Shown piece after piece: positions 58,170 to 64,000 of a stretch of 64,000 bases of DNA. Each line of letters opens with the position of its first letter. Position 1 is the first letter of the stretch. This DNA comes from Beta vulgaris subsp. vulgaris (Eukaryota; Streptophyta; Magnoliopsida; Caryophyllales; Amaranthaceae), in assembly GCF_026745355.1 (NCBI RefSeq), contig NC_079209.1, forward strand, positions 18,770,109-18,834,108, given 5' to 3'. A model generated the notes under the pieces. The model did not search any database and was not told where the DNA came from. It saw only the letters and a list, made by a program, of their open reading frames with translations. A program made the translations under genes and the position numbers.

Positions 58170-59220
58170 TTAGGAAGGTGGAGAACCAAGCCTGTTGGTA
58201 ATCCCAATAATTAAAGGTTTTACAATGTGGGAAAGTGTTGTTGAAGCTAATAGGGAAGGCTTTGTGTTTGAAAGGTCTTGATTCCAGTCGTGAGGACTGA
58301 GAACCTTTAGGATTTTGAAGGTTGAATAAGATGGCTCAGTATGTTCATTCTTATAGAAAAAGTGCTTGAATTCAGCAGAGCTAGTGGTTTCAAGGATCGT
58401 CTGGTAATAATCTGTTGTTTTAGTACGATCCCACGGTTTGTAGAACCAGTTTTTCCCAAAAATCTTTTGAATTGAAACATAAGGATCATCATCATGATAC
58501 CCATGTTCAATAGTTATAATGTTTTGAGAAGCAGTTTTTACAAAATATTCGGAAGTCTCATTTTTCTTTGGTTGAGCCAACACAACCTGAGAGCTGCCTG
58601 TTTTAACAAATTGTTTTTGAGGAAGGGTTTTTTGGGAAGATTCTCCTTCCTCTGGTTTTGAAATAACTGTAATATTTTTACCTGCGTGATTTTTGTCTTC
58701 TATGACTGCTTTGTTGGAGTTTTCCTGGCTTTGCTTTGAGCTTTGGAAAGCTTGGAGTATTTGGGGGTGTTTTAGGATAGAAGAAGGGTGCTCAGAGATG
58801 GAAAGGAGCCAGTCTTGAACTTCCTGAGTTCTATCAATGGAGGAGGTCTCACTTTCCATATTCTGAACTGCGTCGTACCAGGTTTTTATTGGCTTTTGTG
58901 TGGTGCATATGGTTTTCTCAGGAGGAGGTCGGGACTTCTCCTTATCTTTTGTCTTTTTTGGCATTTCTGTAAGAAATTCACGGGTTAAGAAGTCAGGGAT
59001 AGAATTCTCTTCTCCTTTTATATGCTCAATCTCAAATTCAAAAATGCTTAAAATAGACTGCCATCTGGCAAAAATGTGTTTTGCAGCAATGTTTTGGACA
59101 TCCTTTTTTAAAACAGCTTTAGCAGCTTGACAATCAACTCGTAAGAGGAATTTTGTATTTAATAAATCAGACTGGAATTTGGTAATACAAAGAACAATTG
59201 ACAACATTTCTTGTTTTATA
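58170..59220 (-). pseudogene. endogenous pararetrovirus RNase H (second part) and linker
   Basis: On the minus strand, right after the MITE, the frame reads into LLRVDCQAAKAVLKKDVQN and FEIEHIKGEENSIPDFLTRE, the middle and last acidic blocks of caulimovirid RNase H. A long Ser/Lys-rich linker follows, and the frame ends at 58170. The first RNase H block is on the other side of the MITE. It would degrade the RNA template; here it is interrupted. Confidence 0.8.
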
Positions 59221-59565
59221 CTCCCTCCGTCCCATAATATAGTGCTTCATTTCCATTTTGGGTGTCCCAAAATATAGTGCTTGGTTCTATATTTAATTCC
59301 ATAATTTTTTGTGATTTGCCTACAAAAATCGTGCCATCATTATTTGTTTGCTTCTTGAAAATAGTTTTTTTGCTTTGTTTATTCAACCCAAGGGTTGCAT
59401 TTAATGCTCTTTTACCAATTATTCTTCATTCTCTCTCCTAAGATCACCTTTTTCCACACAATATTTATTTTAATAATAAAAATTTTTTACTTTCCTCTTA
59501 GATTCTATTTACCTTAATTCCCGTGAAAAAATGGAATCAAGCACTATATTATGGGACGGAGGGAG
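59221..59565. mobile_element. Stowaway MITE inside the viral RNase H (345 bp)
   Basis: Terminal inverted repeats begin CTCCCTCCGTCCCATAATAT and continue with atagtgctt. TA duplications are at 59219-59220 and 59566-59567. A second inverted pair of tatagtgctt lies just inside. The viral frames on the two sides are in phase once 347 bp (element plus one TA) are discounted, so the MITE entered an open viral frame. Confidence 0.95.
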
Positions 59566-59567
59566 TA

Positions 59568-60872
59568 GTAGAGTATTTTTTCTGGGTATCATTCCAGTGC
59601 CCTGAGGTAAACCTGATAATGTATTCTTTTCCATTGTCGACTTGTTTTAAGATACCTCCGTAACCTTTGTCACTGGCATCTGTTTCAACAATTTTAGATA
59701 GGTTAGGGTTTGCTAAACTAAGGCATGGAATTTCTAAAACACGGGTTTTTATTGTTTTAACAGCCTGGGTATGGACATCAGACCAAGGTGGTGGGTTTTT
59801 CTTTAATCTATCATGGAGAGGTTTGGCAATTCTACAAAGATTTGGATAAAAGTCTAAGACATAATTTAAGCTACCAAGAAATCTCTGTAGCTGTGTTTTG
59901 TCTAGGATTTTATCAGGAAATTTGCTGGTGAATTGGAGAGATCTATCAATAGGGGTAATAGTTCCACAAGACACCAAGTGACCAAGGAATCTAATCTTTG
60001 TTTGAAATAAGGAAATCTTTTTCGCCGAAACGACGAGACCATTTTTTTTGATTAGATAGAAAAAGGTCTTTAGATTTTTGAAATGCTGGTCAATCGTGCT
60101 TGAGTAAACTAGCACATCATCAATGTAAACTATGCAAAATTCTGAATAGGGGTTAAAGATATCGTTCATTATCCGTTGATATTCAGAAGGAGCATTTTTA
60201 AGGCCAAAAGGCATTACATTCCATTCATATTGGCCAAAAGGAACAGTAAATGCGGTTTTATAACGGTGTTGTGGTTTGATCTGTATCTGCCAGAAACCAG
60301 ATTTCATATCAAATTTTAAAAAGATGAAAGCATGGTGTAACTTCTGCATCAAGTCTTTTTTATTGGGTATAGGATAACGAATCCATCTAAGGGCGTCGTT
60401 AAGAGGTTTATAATTTATAACTAATCTGGGTGTGCCACGTTCAATTTCTGAAGCTTTGTTAACGTAAAACGCTGCACAACTCCAAGGGGAGCGGGATTTT
60501 GAAATTAAGCCTTTACTTTCGAGAAATATAATCTCTTCATGACAATAACATTCTAAATCGGCATTCATCTGGGTTGGCCGGGCCTTGGTAGGGATATTCT
60601 TCTCATCATAATCTGGTTCATAAGGTAAGTCGACCATGTGTTGCTTTCTATCCCAGAAGGCATTTGGAAGATCAGAGCAGACTTCTCGTTCAAGGAGACT
60701 TTGGAAGTCAGCTATTTGGGTTTTTAGAGCACTACTTTGTAACTGATCTTCGATCTTTTGTAAATGGATTTTTTGTTTTAGATCGTGCACATCACTTTGC
60801 TTTCGGTTGATAAGAGAATTTATCTCACTATTGTAAATAGAACTTGCTTTTATAATGTTGAGATTCCTAGTT
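59568..60872 (-). pseudogene. endogenous pararetrovirus RT and start of RNase H
   Basis: A minus-strand frame of about 430 codons with no stop. RT blocks are present in order: a LECYCHEEI/SPWSCAAFYVNK entry region, PRLVINYKPLN, a FLKFDMKSGFWQI block, PFGLKNAPSEYQRIMNDIF and the catalytic YIDD at 60116-60127. LGHLVSCGTI and LQRFLGSLNYVLDFYP follow. RNase H begins with TDASDKGYGG, the first catalytic Asp. The upstream boundary is a frameshift from the protease frame near an A8 run at about 60870. It is cut at 59567 by the MITE. Confidence 0.88.
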
Positions 60873-60876
60873 TTTT

Positions 60877-61478
60877 TTATAGGAAAAGGAATTCTAGTTT
60901 CTTATTTTTGGTTTTGAAGGATATCCTATCATAGCTAACATTGTAAGGGGTTATTATATTTATGAAAGGTGTTCCCAAAATTACAGAATGGTGTATATTG
61001 GTAACAAGGACAAACTGGCTTTTTAGTGAAAGACCTTGATTAAGAATGCTGGCTTCAGTTTTTCCTTCTATTTGCATCTTGGTGTTATTAGCCGAGCTAA
61101 GTCTTTCAGAAGTTTTTTGATGAAAACGTCTCGGGACAAGACTAGATTTAATACAATTTAAATCTGCCCCGGTATCGAATAAAGCTATGGTATTAATTAT
61201 GAAATCACTAGAAAATTCAAGTGTAACCTTTATATAATATTTTCTAGAACTGATCTCTTTTAAAACAAAGAGGAAATCCTCTGGGACTTTTGGGCTATTT
61301 TCTTCACCTGGGTCGGTGTCAGGATCACTCTCGTTAGGGGTGTCTGTAGTAATATGAGAGGTTAGAAGTTGAATTATGGCAGAGTCATGCTGTTGTTTTG
61401 TTTTAAGATCTCTTATGTCAGCTTTAATGGTTTTAACTTCGGCCTGAAGATCCTGTATGGTTCTTTCTGGCTTCTTTC
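60877..61478 (-). pseudogene. endogenous pararetrovirus aspartic protease
   Basis: On the minus strand a frame open from about 61478 contains a coiled-coil stretch, FLFVLKEISSRKYYI, the catalytic DTGAD at 61162-61176 and the ILGTPFI flap/C-terminal block near 60970. It has no early Met, as expected of a polyprotein part. It ends by frameshift near 60877. It would process the polyprotein. Confidence 0.8.
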
Positions 61479-61493
61479 TAGAACTCCTCTTTT

Positions 61494-63071
61494 CTAAAAT
61501 AGAGGTGAGGTTGTATGGTTCAGTGCTGGGGGAGGGGGGTTGAGATCTTTTTCTTTAGGTTTTTCTTCAAGGGATTCACGAAGGCGCTCAAGGTATTGTT
61601 TTTGTAAATCAGGGTTGCTAATATCCTGGATAACATCTAGGATAAGGCTTTGTTCTTTGGTTAGAACGTTTAGGGTATAAGGTTCATCTTCTTCCGAAGA
61701 TGAGGATTCAATTTCATCAATCTGAGGTCCATGACTCTCAGCAGAATTATAAGATTCAGTCTCTTCATCAGAAGATTCTATTAGAAGAGCTGAAATTCTT
61801 CCTAGAGTCTCATCATCTAGGTCAAGATTTTGGATCTTGTTAGAAACTCTACAATATCTGGCAGTATGACCCTTTTTACCACATTTGAAACAAGTTATAT
61901 TTTTAAAGTCAGGTTTTGGGGTGGTTTGTTGGTGTTTCTTATGGGTCTTCCATTTTCGTTGCTCAAAGGGTTTTTTATGGAAGACTTTCTCAGTCTTTTT
62001 ATAAAACCTTCGGGTTCTATAGGGTTTTTGGTAAGTGGTTGGTTTACTACAACTTCCTTTGCAAGTTTTTGCTTGGGGGAAGGAGTTATCAAACTGTTGG
62101 CAGAAGGATCCTAACTCCTTTTTAGTTTCTTTTAACTCCTTCTTAAGATGTTTTTGAAGCTTCAAATCCTGACATATTTGAAGGCCTTGTTTAGAGGTTA
62201 GGCTAACTAATTCACCGTAGGTTAGTCTATCATAAGGGATGATATGTTCCCCAAAGTCTTCCCGGATTCTGTTTCTGACTTTTTCTCCTAGGATGGTTGG
62301 GAGTCCTGCTAGGAATTTTTCTTTCCAAAAGGGTTGGTTAGAATCTTCCCTAAGCATAACCCTAGTGAGAAAAGTATTCTTATACCATTGAAAATCACTA
62401 AGTTTTTTGCATCTAAGATTAGATAAAAGATCTGCGTTTTTATCTCTTAGATGGGAGGAATCTCCAATGAAATGTAGAGATAAGGTAAAGATTAGGGTCG
62501 AGACAGAATCTTGGGTTGGTTCTCCATTCTGGTTGAGAATGGGAACCCCATCTTCTGTTGTTTGGATAGCATTTAAAATGTCCAGTTGCTGTTGTTTGGT
62601 GAGATAGAAATCCCACCATCCCTTTAACTGGCCAGAGAAGCCTGCAATTAACAGTTCTGCAACCGTTTTATCTGACGTACCAGATTGGGTTTTATAAGCA
62701 TTTGAAGCCATGGTCATCTGTTGTAAAAGGTTTAAAATCTGGTGTTCACTCATGCCATCTATGTTCCATTCATAAATGGAAGATGCGTTATATTTTGGTT
62801 GAACAATTGTGTTAGGCTGACTTCCAACCTGGAATTCACTAGATCTTATAGGAATAACATCAAGAGGACCAGAATTTTGCCAAGAGAGCTTAGCTATTTC
62901 AGGTGTTTTGTCATGGATGGAGGTAGTCTCGGTATCGGTGTCTTCACCTAAGTTTAGGACACTGATAGTGTTATTCTGGACTGTTTCTTCCTCAACAACT
63001 CGTGAGGTAGAAGGTTCCACCCTGCTAAGTTGGTCTTTGATAGCTTGAAGAAATTCGGTTTTTGAAGTCAT
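61494..63071 (-). pseudogene. endogenous pararetrovirus coat-protein region with zinc knuckle
   Basis: A 525-codon minus-strand frame starting at Met 63071, although the sequence upstream is also in polyprotein style. The central block (ELLIAGFSGQLKGWWDFYL, LRCKKLSDFQWYKNTFLTRV) is a capsid-type fold region also related to retroelement gag. The basic stretch is followed by a zinc knuckle CX2CX4HX4C at 61851-61892 (residues about 394-407), then an acidic tail. It stops at 61494, next to the protease frame. It would package the genome. Confidence 0.75.
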
Positions 63072-63318
63072 GACCTCGTTTTGTGCCTTTTGCGAAATCT
63101 GAAATGGTTTAAAAATCGGATTTCGGAGGATCTTATCTACAGGGGTTGAGACCGAGTTTGTATCAGTTTTAAGGTTATGTTTCTCAATTCTGGAAAGTTG
63201 CTTTCCTAACGTGTTAAGGGTAATATTGGTGAAGTTGTTTTGTAGGACAATATTTTTGAGGTTTGTGGTATCTTCATCTTGAGGTATCTTTAGAGGTGAG
63301 GCCTCTACCTTGTGCTTC
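63072..63318 (-). pseudogene. endogenous pararetrovirus coiled-coil linker
   Basis: On the minus strand this short stretch is open and reads KNIVLQNNFTNITLNTLGKQ followed by LSRIEKH, a heptad-like virion-associated style segment, and continues into the coat region at 63071. It is the polyprotein link after the frameshift at 63319. Confidence 0.55.
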
Positions 63319-64000
63319 CTATGGAGAAGGTAATTTGTCGCAAAGGAGGATGGTCAGCTTGAACAGTGCCATCTGGAGTCTCCCAGACGGATGTCTTCTG
63401 CTGGTGTTTACAGGTTCTATGGATTTAAAAGGGTAAACAATGTTGTGGTCAAAACTATAGAGTTCAAACCAGTCAAAAAATAAAATATGAGCTTTGTGTT
63501 GAACTAAAAAGTTGTAGTAACTTTCTTGTATTTGTGCACGTATATCTAGGAAATGTTCAAAAAACCACGTTCTCTTTGAGAGATTATGTGTGGCATAAAA
63601 GTCTTCATGAACTAATTTTTTATTGACCTCAAAGTTCTTTTCAAGGACGTTTAGCTCATTTGCAATGTTCTCAGTTATAACCGAAGCCGATGGCGAGTCT
63701 GGAGGAGACTGTCGTTCAGCATAAACGGGGTGTGGAACTTGGGTTCTATATTCAACATTTTGGATGGAAGGTGAGGGTATATCTGAGGTAGAATACCTTG
63801 GCCTTTCTGGATAATTATTTCTAGGACAACTGATTTGTCGTTTGTAATGCATGTTGTTTATAGAAGGTAGATGAGAAGACCTTCCAAGGTTTTCAACAGA
63901 GGAATGGTCTGAATATCTGGAGCTAATGCTCCTGTTAAAACTAAGTTTTACACTACCATCAGAGTACTGTACAACTTGTTGTAAATCGGTGTTAGGTTCT
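63319..64000 (-). pseudogene. endogenous pararetrovirus polyprotein part, 5' portion outside window
   Basis: The minus-strand frame is open from the window edge to 63319 with no stop. The part at the edge (QYSDGSVKLSFNRSISSRYS) resembles the end of a movement-protein region, which would lie to the right. The rest (NVLEKNFEVNKKLVHEDFYA, then AHILFFDWFELYSFD) is a linker block seen in caulimovirid-like plant sequences. A frameshift at about 63319 separates it from the following coiled-coil stretch (63318-63072), which leads into the coat region. Confidence 0.6.

Larger units (their letters stand above)
57180..64000 (-). mobile_element. endogenous caulimovirid (florendovirus-like), minus strand, continues past window
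   Basis: Read right to left: movement/coat-proximal region, coat region with zinc knuckle, aspartic protease, RT, RNase H, C-terminal ORF, then a promoter-like region. There is no integrase and no LTR, which separates it from gypsy elements and points to Caulimoviridae. The order plus a separate downstream ORF fits florendovirus-type endogenous viruses. Several frameshifts, an A-rich slippage run and a MITE show that it is an old, inactive copy. The left limit is uncertain. Confidence 0.75.

Noticed and set aside
61494..63071. Gag of a Ty3/gypsy element
   Set aside because: Gypsy gag also has a capsid block and zinc knuckle, but no integrase follows the RNase H, no LTR is seen, and the C-terminal ORF and movement-like edge fit a caulimovirid better.

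Overview
This is a plant nuclear window, almost certainly from a eudicot. It holds plant-type LTR retrotransposons, an L1-type LINE, CACTA, Stowaway and Tourist-like DNA transposons and an endogenous plant pararetrovirus. I found no intact host gene, no tRNA or rRNA gene and no CRISPR array. The species cannot be read from the sequence. Nearly all recognisable coding sequence is decayed transposon or viral sequence, apart from short intron-containing scraps of host genes at 43.1-45.5 kb.

Layout. (1) 1-8471: Ty1/copia element on the + strand, cut by the window edge. A complete-looking L1 LINE (3223-7860, with poly(A)) sits at the end of its pol, and its 3' LTR is 8030-8471. (2) 8.5-14.9 kb: non-coding DNA with a terminal-inverted-repeat element carrying a 21-bp minisatellite (10627-11528), a small CACTA-like element, a minus-strand LTR and a minus-strand copia RNase H scrap. 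(3) 14.9-43.1 kb: an Athila-type Ty3/gypsy element on the + strand. Its LTR (16508-19530) is split by a 1563-bp CACTA element (16893-18455). Its pol is split by a SIRE-type copia element (21592-40833), and a second SIRE-type element lies inside that one on the minus strand (27162-37671).

(4) 43.1-46.6 kb: intron-containing fragments of host genes, recognisable as a JmjC histone demethylase and COP1, with a Stowaway MITE between them. A CACTA end and a head-to-head palindrome of two Athila LTR tails follow. (5) 46.6-53.3 kb: remnant of a larger En/Spm (CACTA) element with a broken TNP2-type transposase, a Ulp1-like protease tail, a G-rich minisatellite and a 1.1-kb TA-rich microsatellite. (6) 53.3-57.1 kb: LTR remnant, an unassigned stretch ending in poly(A), and nested Stowaway/Tourist-like MITEs that include an inverted pair. 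(7) 57.2-64.0 kb: endogenous caulimovirid (florendovirus-like) on the minus strand, in the order movement/coat region, zinc knuckle, aspartic protease, RT, RNase H and C-terminal ORF. Frameshifts break it and a Stowaway MITE lies inside RNase H.

The insertions can be ordered from who interrupts whom. The Athila element predates the outer SIRE element, which predates the inner one (whose LTRs are nearly identical). The viral copy predates the MITE in it. Each mobile element once carried its own machinery (gag, protease, integrase, RT/RNase H, or transposase). As they stand, none appears able to move on its own, although the inner SIRE element comes closest, with a few 1-bp frameshifts. Boundaries come from reading repeats by eye. 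Family names come from motif recognition without database searches.
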